A stretch of DNA of 64,000 nucleotides from an uncultured Erysipelotrichaceae bacterium (GCA_947166565.1 CAMVEL010000002.1:94016-158015); one strand, 5' to 3'; shown: positions 26,603 to 37,186, numbered from the stretch's first letter. Numbers and translations are program-made. Notes: a model not told the origin generated them from the letters alone.

Positions 26603-28840
26603 TCAATGAATAACCCTAGAGACTGAATAAATGCCTTTAATGCCGAGTAAATCAGCGAAGCAATCGCTTAAAACCTTGGCATCAGGAACCAAAACGGTCA
26701 TCCCGACGATGACGTTATGGGTCTCGGGGGTCGCATGGGCCTTCAAGTCGTTGCAACCGACGGATTTTGCGGAGATGGTCTGCAAGATTTCAGCGAGAAG
26801 ATTCGGACGGTCGTTCGCGAATACCTCGATATCGACGGGATAGGTGCTTATTCCAAGATCCTCTTTCCAGTTCGCGTCGATCAAACGGCGTTGCTCCCTA
26901 GCGACATTGGGGCAGGAGGCGCGATGGATCGTGATGCCCTTGCCTTTGGTGATATAGCCGACTATCGCATCCCCAGGAATTGGGGTGCAGCAATGCCCCA
27001 AGGTTATGGCCAAGGAATCCCCGGCCCCGCTAATCTCGACGGGGCATTTGTTATCGACGACCGGCTTAAGCTTCTTGACGGCTTTGGTGAAATCGAAGGT
27101 CGAGGCCTTCTTTTTGATCTTGAGGAAATCCAAAACCGCGCTTGGGGTGGGGTTTTTCCCAAACACCATCAAATAGAGGTCATCGGGTTCGGAGAAACGA
27201 TATTCCGAACGGAGGTTAACCATGTTGGCATCGAGGATCTTCTCCGCTTCGGCTTCCTCGATGTCAGCGGCTTTGAAAGCCTCGAGAAGCATCAATTTGC
27301 CTTGGATGAGCCTTTCTTCCCTTTGGTCTTCGGCCTCCTTCTTCTGCAAGGCGCGACGGATATGGGCCTTCGCGGAGGAGGTTTTGGCGATTTCAAGCCA
27401 AGAGGAATTCGGGTGGGCGTTCTTGGAGGTGCGGATTTCGCAGACGTCGCCGGTTTTCAAAACCGTATTTAGGGGAACGCCCATGCCGTTAACGACGGCC
27501 CCGGTCGCGGAATCGCCGACCTTGGTATGGATTTTATAGGCGAAATCGAGCGTCGTGGCCCCCGCGGGCAAATCGATGACCTTACCGTGAGGGGTGAAGA
27601 CGTAGACGTTCGCGTAGAAGATGTCGTTGGTGAGGTCCTTCATGTATTCCTTCGCGTCTTCCGCATCATCGCTCATCGCGACGAAATCGCGGAACCAGTG
27701 GAGACGGTCCTCAATCTCCTTCTGCTCGGCCTTCGCCGAATAATGTCCGCCTTCCTTATAACGCCAATGGGCGGCGACGCCGGTCTCGGCGATTCTATCC
27801 ATCTCCTCCGTCCTTATCTGGACTTCATACGTTTGGGAATCGCCAGCCAAAACGGAGGTATGGATCGATTGGTACATGTTGGGCTTGGGGGTAGCTATGT
27901 AATCCTTGAATCTCTCTGGGATAGGGGAGAACAAAGAATGGATGATACCGAAGATCTCATAACAGTTGATAACCGTTTTGGTGATGATTCTAATCGCCAA
28001 AACATCATATATTTGTTCGAACTTATAGTCTTTCCGATACATTTTCTTATATATCGAATAGATCGATTTGACACGCGACTCCAAACGGAAGGGGATGCCC
28101 TGTTCGTAAAGGGTGTCCGCGACCTTTTTCTTGAAGGCTTCAAGCGAGCCTTTGGTGTTCTCGCATTTCTCGTCGAGGAGGGCTTTGATCTTCTGGTATT
28201 TCTCGGGTTCGAGGTATTTCAAAGAGAGGTCCTCGAGCTCGCTTTGGATGTTATATAGGCCAAGGCGATGGGCTATGGGAGTGAAGACATCAAGGGTTTC
28301 CCTCGATAGGGCTTTCTGCCTTTCGGGGGAGAGGGAGGAAAGGGTCCTAAGGTTATGGAGTCTATCCGCGAGTTTAATGAGGATGACCCTGACGTCTTTA
28401 GCCATCCCTAGGAATATCTTACGATGATCCTCCGCCTCAAAATCTTCTTCCGTCTTATGGGAGAGCTTCATGCGTTGGATCTTGGTAAGCGAATCGACGA
28501 GGAATGATACTTCCTCCCCGAATTCGCGGGAAATGTCCTCATTGGTCGCCTCGGTATCCTCGACGACATCATGGAGCAAGGCGGCCGCGATGGTCGCTGG
28601 GCCCGCCTGCAAAGAAGCGATGATATAGGCGACCTCGACCGGATGATGGATATAGGGCTCGCCCGATTTGCGGAATTGGCCTTCGTGGAGCTTCTTGGCG
28701 AAAAGGTAGGCCTTCTCGATCATCTTCCGATCGGCTTCGTTGGTGATATATGGATAAAAAAGGTCCTTGAGATCAAGGTAATCATGGCTTTTGTTGCCAA
28801 GGTCATCGGTGACTCTCGCCAATGATTTGTCCTTTTCCAT
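26603..28840 (-). CDS. relA: Bifunctional (p)ppGpp synthetase/hydrolase Rel
   Basis: 745-residue long RSH protein. The hydrolase domain keeps the HD site (LLHDVVEDT and ADRLHNLRTL), the synthetase has TPKPNMYQSIHT, and TGS (VYVFTPHGKVIDLPAGATTLDFAY), a helical region, a Cys-containing segment (LGHCCTPIPGD) and a C-terminal ACT domain follow. It should both make and degrade the stringent alarmone. Perfect TATAAT and AAGGAAGGG sequences precede the ATG. It follows recJ on the minus strand; hisS lies beyond a 570-bp gap, whereas many Bacilli have dtd there. Confidence 0.94.
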   Translation of the reverse strand: MEKDKSLARVTDDLGNKSHDYLDLKDLFYPYITNEADRKMIEKAYLFAKKLHEGQFRKSGEPYIHHPVEVAYIIASLQAGPATIAAALLHDVVEDTEATNEDISREFGEEVSFLVDSLTKIQRMKLSHKTEEDFEAEDHRKIFLGMAKDVRVILIKLADRLHNLRTLSSLSPERQKALSRETLDVFTPIAHRLGLYNIQSELEDLSLKYLEPEKYQKIKALLDEKCENTKGSLEAFKKKVADTLYEQGIPFRLESRVKSIYSIYKKMYRKDYKFEQIYDVLAIRIITKTVINCYEIFGIIHSLFSPIPERFKDYIATPKPNMYQSIHTSVLAGDSQTYEVQIRTEEMDRIAETGVAAHWRYKEGGHYSAKAEQKEIEDRLHWFRDFVAMSDDAEDAKEYMKDLTNDIFYANVYVFTPHGKVIDLPAGATTLDFAYKIHTKVGDSATGAVVNGMGVPLNTVLKTGDVCEIRTSKNAHPNSSWLEIAKTSSAKAHIRRALQKKEAEDQREERLIQGKLMLLEAFKAADIEEAEAEKILDANMVNLRSEYRFSEPDDLYLMVFGKNPTPSAVLDFLKIKKKASTFDFTKAVKKLKPVVDNKCPVEISGAGDSLAITLGHCCTPIPGDAIVGYITKGKGITIHRASCPNVAREQRRLIDANWKEDLGISTYPVDIEVFANDRPNLLAEILQTISAKSVGCNDLKAHATPETHNVIVGMTVLVPDAKVLSDCFADLLGIKGIYSVSRVIH

Positions 28841-28877
28841 AAATCGTTTCCCTTCCTTATATATTATATAATATAGG

Positions 28878-30443
28878 TTAGGCCTTTTCTTCCATCTCAG
28901 GGACCATCTTCCCCTGGAATTCGACGTAGATGCGTCCGTTGAATTCGTTGAGGTGGAGATTGCCTTTGAAGGAGACCCTATCCCCGATGATATCCTCTTT
29001 GCTGACCTTGAAGGCCACGAGGTAATTGCCTTGGCTTATCTCCGTCCTAACCGAAGTCCCCATCTTGGAGAAGACGATATTCTCGACGGGGAAATCGCGG
29101 ATGATGAATTTCGGTTCCTCGAAATCCTTGCCGAAGGGCCCGAATTTACGGATGAGGCGATAGGAATCCATGTTGATTTCGCTAGGAAGGAGCTCGATGG
29201 CCTTTTCCTTTTTCATAACGTGAGGATGGCTTGAAGCGAACGAAAGGAAGAATCTCGCGAATTCATCGTAGTCCTTCTTCCTTATCGTTAGGCCCCCCGC
29301 GAAAGGATGGCCTCCGCTTCTAAGGAGGAAGGAGGCGGCCTCCTCTTGGAAAAGAAGGAAAGAACAGCCTTCCTTGCAACGGAAGGAACCGACTAGTTCA
29401 TCTTCGTTGAGGCTGGATTCGGATAGGACTATGACGGGTTTATTGTATTTATCGAGCAATCTCCCCGCGAGCATCCCGTTAAGTCCTTCGAGGATATTGG
29501 CCTTGAGGATGATGCCGGGAACGTTGTCGTCGACCCGAAGACTCGCTTCGGCTTCATTGGCCTTGTTCCTTCTCGAAGTATTGATTTCCTCGGCCCAAAA
29601 AGCCGTCTTGTTCTTGTCTTTGGCCTCGAGTTCAGCGAAATAATGGACGAGCTTTTGGCATTCATGGGCTTTTAGCATCCTCCCGATCGCGTTGATCTTC
29701 GGGCCGATTTCGATGCCCAGAACCCTTTCGTCGATATAACGATGCTTCGTTAGCATCATGATCTCGGGGAATTCGAGTTCCCTGATCTTCCTTAAGGCTA
29801 GGCCCACCAAAACGCGGTTTTGCCCTTTTATCGGCATCAAATCGGTGATGAGGGAAATGGCCCCCAAGGTCAATAGATAGGGATCGATAACCCCAAGGAG
29901 GGTGATTGAGAAAAGGAAACTTAGGCAGCCCGCGGATATACGGGCATCCCCATAATGGAGCAGCCCATCATGGATAATCGCGTTTGCGGGAGGCAAAGAA
30001 GAGGGGAGTTCATGATGATCGATGATCAAGACGTTGACCCCGTTTTGCCTAAGATAGGCGACCTCATCGAAGCAGCTGACCCCGTTATCGACGAGGATCA
30101 GGAGGCCGTAACCGCTTTTGAGGATCTTTTTGGCGTTTTCCATGTTCAGCCCATACCCATCCGTGTAACGGGAAGGGATAAAGAAGGAAACGTGATGATG
30201 GAGCAAAAGGAAGGTCCTCGTGAGGATTGAGGTCGCGAGGATCCCATCCGCATCGTAATCCCCATAGATGAGGATTTTCTGTTTGGCTTCCAAGGAGGCC
30301 TCGATCAAGGCTTTGCCTTCCTTTACGGAAGGTTCCTCATCGATGCGAGGGAATAAGGAAAAGGAAGGCTCTTTGGAAAAGGAGATGTAATCATCCTCAG
30401 TCAGCCCGTAATAATCAAGCAACCTTTGCTTCAGGCTTTCCAT
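28878..30443 (-). CDS. recJ: Single-stranded-DNA exonuclease RecJ, short form
   Basis: 521 residues. DHH-family metal motifs are IYGDYDADGILATSIL and LIIDHHELPS, and the DHHA1 domain ends with the SGGHPFAGGLTI glycine motif, followed by an OB-like C-terminal domain. RecJ resects 5' ends in repair. Bacillus RecJ is considerably longer (about 780); this one lacks the extra C-terminal domain. AAGGAAGGA precedes the ATG. It lies 20 nt after secDF and before rel, probably one transcript. Confidence 0.9.
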   Translation of the reverse strand: MESLKQRLLDYYGLTEDDYISFSKEPSFSLFPRIDEEPSVKEGKALIEASLEAKQKILIYGDYDADGILATSILTRTFLLLHHHVSFFIPSRYTDGYGLNMENAKKILKSGYGLLILVDNGVSCFDEVAYLRQNGVNVLIIDHHELPSSLPPANAIIHDGLLHYGDARISAGCLSFLFSITLLGVIDPYLLTLGAISLITDLMPIKGQNRVLVGLALRKIRELEFPEIMMLTKHRYIDERVLGIEIGPKINAIGRMLKAHECQKLVHYFAELEAKDKNKTAFWAEEINTSRRNKANEAEASLRVDDNVPGIILKANILEGLNGMLAGRLLDKYNKPVIVLSESSLNEDELVGSFRCKEGCSFLLFQEEAASFLLRSGGHPFAGGLTIRKKDYDEFARFFLSFASSHPHVMKKEKAIELLPSEINMDSYRLIRKFGPFGKDFEEPKFIIRDFPVENIVFSKMGTSVRTEISQGNYLVAFKVSKEDIIGDRVSFKGNLHLNEFNGRIYVEFQGKMVPEMEEKA

Positions 30444-30463
30444 TAAGTCCTTCCTTTCTTTTT

Positions 30464-33319
30464 TTAGTCGTTGATACCGATGAAAATCGATTCCTCGGCT
30501 TCGCTGGTCTTCTTCTTCATGAGCTGACCGGTCGTCTTCTTCTTTTTGCGTTTTGGCGCGCGGATATGGATCTTACCGAAGATCTTCATTAAGAAAGAGG
30601 CGACGCCGGGGAAGCAAACGATCATGAAGAGCAACCCAAGGACGATCGCGATGAAGGCTCCAACATAGACCCTGCTATAAACATAGGGGCCAAAGCCGAA
30701 ATAGACGATCGCGATATAAGCGGCATAGGCGGAGAAAGTCATGACGTTCCCGGCTTCATAGGTGGTTGCCTTCTCAAGGGAATCGACCTTGAATTCGAGG
30801 GTCCCCTTCTCCTTTTCCTTGCTTTCCTTCGCGTATTCCTTCTCGCCGTTAAGGATGAATAAGCCATAGGCGAGGATCGCGATGGAGGAAAGGGCGACGC
30901 CAACCGCGACGATTGGGGCCGCGGGGATACGGGTCGCGGCGAGGAAGAGGGTGCCGAATATCGATAGGGCAAAGCCGGAAATCGAGAGAGCAAGGCCTTT
31001 TCCTGGGCGGAAACGAAGCATGAAATAGAGGGCGGAGATCGCAAAGCCGACGCCTAAGGCAAGGGTGACTTGCCATAGATATGGCTGAGTTTCCGCATGG
31101 ACGATGGAGGCAAAGCGGGCGTTGAAGTCGCTAACCTCGGATATATAACGGAGCTCGATCATTTCGGAAAGGGCTTCGTTGATATCGCTTGAGGCCGCTT
31201 CGACATAAACGGGCTTATCCTCCGCGTCGAGGGCCCCGTTCCAGACCTTGATCGCGTGGTCCTTCTTCAAATCGATGGAGGACTTGAAGGAGATGTCGTA
31301 GGTATACCAATATTCGGAGACGCCTTCCCCGGCATCCGGGGTGTAATAGACGAGTTTCGGTTCGGAAAGCTTGATGTCATCGACGAGGTTATCGAGGATC
31401 TTGCCATCGAGTTCGAAGGCCGAGAGAAGACGCGGGGCGCCCGTGTTATCGAGTCCGCGGAGTTCGCTAGAAGAATAGAGGGCGGCCGCGGTGGTGCCGG
31501 AAATCTTGTTTTGGTCTGTGGAGCGGATCTCCAAACGGAGGGAGGTCTCGCTCGATCCTAAGGCCGGATCGTTATAGGGGGTGCCGTTGACGGCTTGGAA
31601 GGCGACGGTCGTCCCGATTCCGGCGGCCAATAAGACCGCGGAGACGATAAGACCGATCTTGCGGCCCTTCTTGAGGTCTTTGTTCGCGAAGGGGCCGAAA
31701 TAGGATTGTTTCTCTTCCTTAAGGAGATCGGGGATGAGCTTCTCGTTGACCCTAAGCATCTTCGGGAAGGAGGATTGCATGGTGTCGTCATTGGTAAGGA
31801 TCCACATGAGGATTCTGGTGATGATAAGGTTGACGAGCATCGAGATGACCCCGCCGACTGCGAGCATCAAGCCCGCTTTGGAGAAGATGTCCCCACCGAA
31901 AGCGTACATGCAAACGCCAAGGATGACGGAGGCGACGCCCATATCGACGATCGGCCAGGTGGATTTCTTGCTCGCTTCGGCGTTGGCTTTCTTCAAGGTC
32001 CTGCCTTTATAAAGCTCGCCGCGGAGACGGGAAACATAATAGAAATAGCCGAATCCGCCGATTAGCGCGGTCGCGGCAAGAGCGACCAAAGCCGCCAAAT
32101 TGAACTGGGCGCCAAAGGCGAAGAAGATGGCAAAGCTTAGGAAGGGGGTGAGGAAGATCGAAACGGCTCCCGCCATCGCTCCCGCCCTTTCGAAGGCGAT
32201 AAGACCGGCGACGATGAAGAAGACGCCGATCAAGGTCGCGATCATCGTGCGGCTGAACGAGGCATAGATGACGCCATCGCCAAGGGAGACGATGTTCTCA
32301 ACGCTGGCATAGGCCTTTTCCTGATAGAGATAGGTAACGCGGTATTCGGCCTTGGTGCTGCCGGCGACTTCGTATTCGAATTTGGAAGCGTGGAGCATCT
32401 GGAGGTAGAAAGAGGCGGCCTCATAGGCATCCGCGCCTTTGTCCGGATCGTATTTTCCTTCGCTCCAAGCGGCGGAATTGGGGACAAGGCAAAGGGAGAG
32501 GGTCTGCTCGGCCTCCTCTTTTTCCTTATCGGATTCGGGGACGTATTTCGCGGTCGCGGCCGGGATTTCGACCAAGATGCGATCATGGATGTTCGGATCG
32601 CTTTCCGCGGAGGCATAGGTATCGGTTTCGACGCGGTTGGCCCAGATGATGATCGGGCAGTTCTTCGCCGGGGTCGTGACGTTTCCCTCATCGTCTTTGA
32701 CCTCTTCCACCGTATTGGTCTCGCAATAGGAGACGAGGTTACGGAAGGAATTCTGGTATTCCTCCCCTTCTTTCAAAGGGATGATGACGGTTGGGAGATC
32801 GACGCCGGTGCCGAGGTTGCGGGTCTCGATGCGGGCGGCGGAGAAATTGAGGATATCCTTATATTTATCGTCATCGGGATAATCGTCGTAGGTGGTATCC
32901 GCGGCGTCGAGTTCATAGACCTCGCCGGAGAAAGGCAGATAACGGGAAAGGTATTGGTATTTGGCATCCAAATCGCGGGAGGAACGCAAGGTGACCTTGA
33001 TGGTATCGTAGCCAATGGTCGCGACATCGTATTCGGTGGAGGAATAATTGTCGAGCCTTTTGCGGAAGGTATCGGCGATATCCTCAATTATCGGATTGCC
33101 TTTGTTGTCCTTATCGGTCTCCCCGAGGAAAAGTCCGGCGTCGTTGCCGTAATTCCCCGTGACGGAATCGGGATCGTATTGGCTGGCTTTGAAATAAAGC
33201 GACCTACCGTCGTTATAGGCGACGTCGGTGTTGAGGCGTTGCACTAAGGGAACGGTCAATAGACCGACGGTTAGGAGCATCGCCCCGCCAAGAAGGTAAT
33301 AAGAGATCAGTCTACGCAT
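30464..33319 (-). CDS. secDF: Protein translocase SecDF fusion
   Basis: 951-residue fusion of SecD and SecF. There is an N-terminal membrane span (about 6-25), a large extracellular P1-type region with a repeated acidic insertion, a block of five spans around 355-510, then a second single span near 555-575 with its own periplasmic-type domain and a final block of spans near 755-905. The Lys-rich end KRKKKK is cytoplasmic. SecDF uses the proton motive force to aid export through SecYEG. AAAGGAGAA is 8 nt before the ATG. Sequence conservation is visibly low, but the arrangement is diagnostic. Confidence 0.88.
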   Translation of the reverse strand: MRRLISYYLLGGAMLLTVGLLTVPLVQRLNTDVAYNDGRSLYFKASQYDPDSVTGNYGNDAGLFLGETDKDNKGNPIIEDIADTFRKRLDNYSSTEYDVATIGYDTIKVTLRSSRDLDAKYQYLSRYLPFSGEVYELDAADTTYDDYPDDDKYKDILNFSAARIETRNLGTGVDLPTVIIPLKEGEEYQNSFRNLVSYCETNTVEEVKDDEGNVTTPAKNCPIIIWANRVETDTYASAESDPNIHDRILVEIPAATAKYVPESDKEKEEAEQTLSLCLVPNSAAWSEGKYDPDKGADAYEAASFYLQMLHASKFEYEVAGSTKAEYRVTYLYQEKAYASVENIVSLGDGVIYASFSRTMIATLIGVFFIVAGLIAFERAGAMAGAVSIFLTPFLSFAIFFAFGAQFNLAALVALAATALIGGFGYFYYVSRLRGELYKGRTLKKANAEASKKSTWPIVDMGVASVILGVCMYAFGGDIFSKAGLMLAVGGVISMLVNLIITRILMWILTNDDTMQSSFPKMLRVNEKLIPDLLKEEKQSYFGPFANKDLKKGRKIGLIVSAVLLAAGIGTTVAFQAVNGTPYNDPALGSSETSLRLEIRSTDQNKISGTTAAALYSSSELRGLDNTGAPRLLSAFELDGKILDNLVDDIKLSEPKLVYYTPDAGEGVSEYWYTYDISFKSSIDLKKDHAIKVWNGALDAEDKPVYVEAASSDINEALSEMIELRYISEVSDFNARFASIVHAETQPYLWQVTLALGVGFAISALYFMLRFRPGKGLALSISGFALSIFGTLFLAATRIPAAPIVAVGVALSSIAILAYGLFILNGEKEYAKESKEKEKGTLEFKVDSLEKATTYEAGNVMTFSAYAAYIAIVYFGFGPYVYSRVYVGAFIAIVLGLLFMIVCFPGVASFLMKIFGKIHIRAPKRKKKKTTGQLMKKKTSEAEESIFIGIND

Positions 33320-33361
33320 TTGCTAATTCTCCTTTCATCAAGTTAGAGGAATTCTTCGTTG

Positions 33362-33437
33362 GACGCGTCAAATAACGCGTATCGCGCTGACGCGTAATAG
33401 AATACTCTTAAAGAGTATTGCCTTCAAGGCATTTTTT
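33362..33437. promoter_or_regulatory. Cluster of ACGCGT sites and hairpins upstream of secDF
   Basis: Three ACGCGT hexamers lie at 33363, 33375 and 33390. They are followed by the palindrome AATACTCTT-A-AAGAGTATT (33401-33419) and a TGCCTT-C-AAGGCA hairpin with six T (33419-33437). The last looks like a plus-direction terminator although no plus-strand gene precedes it. Confidence 0.5.
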
Positions 33438-33571
33438 CCTCTTATTTTCGATAGGAATTGAGCCTTAAAATAAGCGGGTTTATGTCAAAAACGCATACAT
33501 GTCCCTTCTATTTTCAAAAGGGTCCTTTCTTCGCCTATTCAAGGGAAACAAAAATAATCTCGAGGAAAAAG

Positions 33572-33601
33572 AAAAAGGAAGGCCTTTTAGAAGAGCCTTC
33601 C
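33572..33601 (-). terminator. Terminator of ruvB
   Basis: Stem GGAAGGC/GCCTTCC (33577-33583 with 33595-33601) with the ruvB stop codon inside the loop, followed in the minus direction by TTTTTC. Confidence 0.85.
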
Positions 33602-34591
33602 CTGATGGTTTTTCCTTAAATGCTTATAGGCCTTATCGGTCGCGACGCGTCCGCGGTTGGTCTTATCGATCATCCCAATCATCAAGAGATATGGTTCATA
33701 GACGTCTTCTAGATTGGCGACCTCTTCCCCGATGGCGGAGGCGATGGTCTCTAATCCCGCCGGGCCTCCATGGAAACGGTCGATGATCGTCGAAAGATAC
33801 CTGATATCGATATCGTCAAGGCCGAGTTCATCGATTTTGAGGGCCTCAAGGGAGGAGGAAGCCAGTTCTTTGGTGATGGTCTTGGCATCCGTCACGGTCG
33901 CAAAATCGCGGATTCTTCGATAGATGCGGTTGGCGATTCGCGGGGTTCCCCTGCTTCTTTCCGCGATCAATCGGCTTGCTTCGTCATCGATCGGGGTTTG
34001 GAAGACCTTCGCGGTCCGCTTGACGATTTCGGTTAATTCCTCGGGCGAATAGAAATCGATTTTGAGGGAGATACCGAATCTCGCCCTTAAAGGCGCGGAG
34101 AGCCCGCCGCTTCTAGTGGTGGCCCCAACGAGGGTGAAGGGGGGCAAAGGCATATTGATGACCTTGCTCGACCCACCTTGGTTGATGATGATCGAGAGGT
34201 TGAAGTCTTCCATCGCCCCATAAAGCACTTCTTCGACAACGCGGGGCAAACGATGGATTTCATCGATGAAAAGGACGTCGCCTTCCTCTATTTCCGATAA
34301 AATGGCGGCGAGGTCGCCCGGTTTTTCGATCGATGGTCCATTGATTAGCTTTATCTTGCTTCCAAGTTCATTGGCGATTACGTAGGCTAGCGTTGTTTTT
34401 CCAAGTCCCGGCGGACCATAAAGCAAAACGTGATCAAGCGCGTCATTGCGTTTCCTCGCGGCCGAAAGGAAGACGCGGAGGTTATCCTTCATCTTGGTCT
34501 GGCCGATATATTCGTCGAGGTATTGGGGACGGAGGCTAAGCTCGGTCGTGACTTCCTCCTTCGTCCTTTTGGCATCAAGCAACCTGCTCAT
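33587..34591 (-). CDS. ruvB: Holliday junction branch-migration ATPase RuvB
   Basis: 334-residue AAA+ motor. The family signature [12 protein letters not shown] opens the protein; Walker A is [11 protein letters not shown], Walker [11 protein letters not shown], sensor 1 region [19 protein letters not shown] and the arginine finger is in [11 protein letters not shown] winged-helix DNA domain closes it with the [10 protein letters not shown] motif. It acts with RuvA, whose gene overlaps it by ATGA. Confidence 0.96.
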   Translation of the reverse strand: MSRLLDAKRTKEEVTTELSLRPQYLDEYIGQTKMKDNLRVFLSAARKRNDALDHVLLYGPPGLGKTTLAYVIANELGSKIKLINGPSIEKPGDLAAILSEIEEGDVLFIDEIHRLPRVVEEVLYGAMEDFNLSIIINQGGSSKVINMPLPPFTLVGATTRSGGLSAPLRARFGISLKIDFYSPEELTEIVKRTAKVFQTPIDDEASRLIAERSRGTPRIANRIYRRIRDFATVTDAKTITKELASSSLEALKIDELGLDDIDIRYLSTIIDRFHGGPAGLETIASAIGEEVANLEDVYEPYLLMIGMIDKTNRGRVATDKAYKHLRKNHQGRLF

Positions 34592-35154
34592 GATGATTTC
34601 TTCCTAAGTTTTTGCAAGGCCAAACGGAGGACCGCGTCATTTTCTAGCCCAGGCTCATTGATAGAGGAGAGGACATCGTCGATTTCCTTGACCTTGAAGC
34701 CAAGTTGCTTAAGGGCAAGGCGGACTTCCTCGTAAGAAGTCGGCGCGCCTTTTTCGTCCATCTCCACGAGTTTGCCCTTCAAATCGAGGACGATTTGGGC
34801 CGCGGCTTTCGGACCGATGCCGGGGAGTTTCTTCAAATAGGAGGTGTTCTCGCTTTGAATGGCCCTGAATAAGTCTTCGGGATTGGTGCTAGAAAGGGCG
34901 GAAAGGGCGGTCTTTGGGCCGATACCCTTAACGGAGATAAGCGAGATGAACGCGCTTTTTTCGAGTTTGGAGGTAAAGCCGACCAGATAATGGTCATCTT
35001 GGCTAAGGACTTCGTAGGTATAGATATAGACATCCTCATTAAGACGAAAATCCTCGATGCGCGTGATGAAAACCTCGTAGGCGATGTTGCCGATATCGAC
35101 GGCGATCGTCTCCTTGCTCTTATCGACTATTTTTCCTCTTAGACTATAAATCAT
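34588..35154 (-). CDS. ruvA: Holliday junction protein RuvA
   Basis: 188 residues: N-terminal OB fold ([20 protein letters not shown]), two helix-hairpin-helix motifs ([16 protein letters not shown] and [19 protein letters not shown]) and a C-terminal three-helix domain that contacts RuvB. Typical length. It sits between obg and ruvB in one minus-strand transcript. Confidence 0.95.
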   Translation of the reverse strand: MIYSLRGKIVDKSKETIAVDIGNIAYEVFITRIEDFRLNEDVYIYTYEVLSQDDHYLVGFTSKLEKSAFISLISVKGIGPKTALSALSSTNPEDLFRAIQSENTSYLKKLPGIGPKAAAQIVLDLKGKLVEMDEKGAPTSYEEVRLALKQLGFKVKEIDDVLSSINEPGLENDAVLRLALQKLRKKSS

Positions 35155-35171
35155 GGCTTTACCTTTAAATA

Positions 35172-36452
35172 TTATTCGCTATATTCGAATTCGAAATCAA
35201 GGATGCTCACCAAATCGCCATCCTTCGCGCCCAATTTCTCAAGTTCATCCTCAACCCCAAGGTTATCGAGATAGGAGATAAGATGGGCGATGCCGGCGTC
35301 AGTAGACAGGTTTATCGAACGATAATAATCCTCGACCACCTTACCCGTTATCACGAATTTATGAAGGGAAGGGTGCAATATCTTGAATGGGGGCTCTGCC
35401 AAATCGACGTAGGCGTTATAGACTTTTTTGCCTCCGAAGGTCCCTTCTTCGAATAGGGGGAATTCCGGCGTCTTCTGGACTAGCTCATAGATTTTCTTCA
35501 TGAGCAGGGAGACGTTTTCCTCCGTATAGGCGGAGATCCCCAAGGATTCGAATCCGATTTTCCTATCGAATTCCTTCTTCCTTTCTTCCGCCCCTTCCGC
35601 GTCCATCATCGAGGCGACGACGATTTGGGGACGCTTCTCCAAATCGGCGCGATAGGTCAATAGTTCCTTGTTGATCGCTAGATAATCCTCATAGGGGTCA
35701 CGTTGCCCATCCATCGAAACGATATGGACCAAGACGCGGCAACGCTCGATATGACGGAGGAAGGCGATCCCTAATCCCTTGCCTTCGCTAGCCCCTTTGA
35801 TTAGCCCAGGCATATCGGCTAGGACGAAGGAAGAGACTCCATCAGGAAGCGAGATGACGCCTAGATTCGGTTCAAGGGTCGTGAACGGATAATCCGCGGT
35901 AGGGACATTGGCCTTGCTAACTAGATTCAATAGGGTGGATTTGCCAACCGAAGGAAAGCCGATTAAAGCCGCATCCGCGAGGAGCTTAAGTTCCAAGACA
36001 AGACGCTTTTGTTCGCCTGGCTTCCCGTTTTGGGCGATATGGGGGAGACGGTTTCGGCTGGATTTGAAGGAGGCGTTGCCCCTTCCGCCTTTCCCGCCTT
36101 TTGCGACAATTGCTTCCATACCGTCCTTATTCAAATCGAACAAAGGCTGCATGGATTCTTCCAAATAGATGACGGTTCCGACCGGGACATCGAAATAGAG
36201 GTCTTCCGCGTTATGGCCATAACGGTTGCATTTATCGCCCTTTTCCCCGTCATTAGCCCGTAACAAACGCGAATGACGGTAAGCTAAAAGGGTGTTGACG
36301 TTTTTCCTAGCGACCAAGATGATCGAGCCGCCCTTCCCGCCATTGCCGCCATCAGGCCCGCCCTTAGGGACGTTTTTCTCACGGTGAAAGGAGATGGCCC
36401 CATCGCCACCTTTGCCGCTTCTAACCTCGATTACCGCGCGGTCAAGCAGCAT
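35172..36452 (-). CDS. obg: Obg family GTPase
   Basis: 426-residue ribosome-associated GTPase. The glycine-rich Obg domain is at the N terminus (GKGGDGAISFHREK, GGNGGKGG), the G domain follows with GFPSVGKSTLL (G1), TLEPNLGV (G2) and DMPGLIKGA (G3), and a C-terminal OCT domain ends the chain. The ATG at 36452 overlaps the glycosyltransferase stop by TGATG and has AAGGAGGAG upstream; an in-frame TTG one codon earlier is less likely. It precedes ruvA by 17 nt. Confidence 0.95.
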   Translation of the reverse strand: MLLDRAVIEVRSGKGGDGAISFHREKNVPKGGPDGGNGGKGGSIILVARKNVNTLLAYRHSRLLRANDGEKGDKCNRYGHNAEDLYFDVPVGTVIYLEESMQPLFDLNKDGMEAIVAKGGKGGRGNASFKSSRNRLPHIAQNGKPGEQKRLVLELKLLADAALIGFPSVGKSTLLNLVSKANVPTADYPFTTLEPNLGVISLPDGVSSFVLADMPGLIKGASEGKGLGIAFLRHIERCRVLVHIVSMDGQRDPYEDYLAINKELLTYRADLEKRPQIVVASMMDAEGAEERKKEFDRKIGFESLGISAYTEENVSLLMKKIYELVQKTPEFPLFEEGTFGGKKVYNAYVDLAEPPFKILHPSLHKFVITGKVVEDYYRSINLSTDAGIAHLISYLDNLGVEDELEKLGAKDGDLVSILDFEFEYSE

Positions 36453-37186
36453 CAACGCTCCTCCTTCTTGAGGATATAGGATTCCTTATGCTTCTTGATG
36501 TCGCGAAGGTTCTTGTTGAAGGTCCTCGAGGAAGAGAAGAAAGGGATGGAGGTATCCTTATCGTTATACCAGATAACGGGGATCGGCATGATCTTGTATT
36601 CGTTTAGGGTCAGGAAATAGGAATGTTCGACGTCATAGGTGATGTCGTTATGACGCTGGGTGGCGATCATCTTGAGGGCCACAGAATGACGGAAGCATTT
36701 GAATCCGCACTGGGTATCGCGGATATCCTTAAGCTGGAATTTCCTTCTGACCATCGAGGAGGAGATACTATGGGCAAGACGGCGGATAAGATGGCCATGG
36801 TCCGCGTCCGATTCCTTCATGTCGCGATCGGCGACGAAGGCGTCGTAATTGCCGAGTTCCGGAATAATCTTATCGAAGGCGGACAAATCGGTGGCTAAAT
36901 CCGCGTCCATCACCAAATCGTAATCCGCGTCGCTAGCTTCGATCCCAAGTTTCACCCCTAGTCCTTTCCCGGCTTTCTCGGCAAGGGGGAGGACGTTTAT
37001 AAGCGGGGAGATTTCCTTGACCAAAAGGCGAAGGCGGTCGTCTTCTTCCTTCTCGCTCCCATTGGGGGAGATGATGATCGAATAGGTGAGCCCCGTCTTA
37101 TCGAAATAGGGGATGACCTTCTCCTTGATGTTGTTGATGACTTTATCGGTTTGGTTCTTTAGAGGAAAGATAATCGCGATCTTCAT
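36452..37186 (-). CDS. Family 2 glycosyltransferase, dolichyl-phosphate-glucose-type
   Basis: 244 residues with a GT-A fold. AIIFPLKNQTDKV opens the nucleotide-binding domain, DYDLVMDADLATDL contains the DxD-like metal site, and SDADHGHLIRRLAHSISSSMVRRKFQLKDIRDTQ resembles DPG/DPM synthases (RRLxSxxFNxxVRxxxxLxxxDTQCGFK). It may move a hexose to a polyprenyl phosphate carrier. There is no C-terminal membrane span. Start at 37186 is set by AAGGAGG 7 nt upstream, trimming 16 codons of the open frame. It is co-translated with obg. Confidence 0.85.
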   Translation of the reverse strand: MKIAIIFPLKNQTDKVINNIKEKVIPYFDKTGLTYSIIISPNGSEKEEDDRLRLLVKEISPLINVLPLAEKAGKGLGVKLGIEASDADYDLVMDADLATDLSAFDKIIPELGNYDAFVADRDMKESDADHGHLIRRLAHSISSSMVRRKFQLKDIRDTQCGFKCFRHSVALKMIATQRHNDITYDVEHSYFLTLNEYKIMPIPVIWYNDKDTSIPFFSSSRTFNKNLRDIKKHKESYILKKEER

